A stretch of DNA of 5,838 bases from Desulfovibrionaceae bacterium (GTDB lineage Bacteria; Desulfobacterota; Desulfovibrionia; Desulfovibrionales; Desulfovibrionaceae), in assembly GCA_030539415.1 (NCBI GenBank), contig JAUNSE010000137.1, positions 1 through 5,838 of the forward strand, read 5' to 3'. The position numbers and the translations under genes are program-made. Shown piece after piece: positions 5,651 through 5,838 of this stretch. The notes under the pieces are model-generated. The model ran no database searches. It was not told the DNA's origin and was given only the letters and a program-made list of their open reading frames with translations. Each line of letters begins with the position of its first letter. Position 1 is the first letter of the stretch.

Positions 5651-5838
5651 GCGGCCGGTCCGGGATTTGCGGCCCCCCCATGACCTGCTCCCCGGCTCCG
5701 GCCCGCCCCGGCACTCCTTGCGCGCACATCGGCGATCCTCTCGCGGCGGGGGCGTCGGCATCCTGACAAAAGAAGAATGGCATGCAAATGACACGGCGCG
5801 CGGCGCAGTCTTTCAGTCGGAGAGACAGTGTCCCGGAT

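Noticed and set aside
5782..5838. An open frame from ATG 5782 to the window end (MQMTRRAAQSF...)
   Set aside because: It has no clear ribosome binding site, only 19 codons are visible, and the sequence is not recognisable.

Overview
The window is GC-rich with purine/pyrimidine-biased leaders and holds two complete, unlinked plus-strand genes separated by about 1.1 kb of gene-free DNA. The opening residues of the large protein (MAEILLARPA..., then a BapA-prefix-like 'DGDDLVF.FEDG' fold) resemble the N-termini of surface adhesins I associate with Desulfovibrio and relatives. The source is therefore probably a Desulfovibrionaceae-like gut or anaerobic deltaproteobacterium. This is inference from memory of the family, not a search.

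Layout. Positions 1-403 are a non-coding leader with many CAGACA words, a perfect 12-bp inverted repeat and a hairpin. Positions 404-1045 encode a 213-residue EcsC-family protein. Positions 1046-1880 contain no credible gene but hold several inverted and direct repeats, including a perfect 12-bp inverted repeat made of A- and T-tracts (1259-1318) and a GGCGCA/TGCGCC/GGCGCA alternation (1580-1606). Positions 1881-1990 are an abrupt AT-rich island (about 29% GC by hand count) with a good extended -10 promoter and three TAATGCA words. Positions 1955-2157 are a roughly 200-nt potentially structured leader. Positions 2158-5520 encode a 1120-residue modular secreted adhesin. Positions 5521-5650 hold three stem-loops in series, the last a strong intrinsic terminator. 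Positions 5651-5838 have no supportable gene.

Function. The large gene looks like an independently transcribed surface or biofilm protein: a prefix domain, two copies of a VCBS-like two-domain module, two further beta-rich domains, and a very acidic tail with no RTX repeats. The EcsC-family gene has its own long leader and no obvious functional link to the adhesin. The two leaders do share several words (TTTCTGCGTCA, ATTTGCAGA, CAGACA), which may reflect common regulation or simply shared repetitive vocabulary. I see no mobile element, CRISPR array, tRNA or rRNA.
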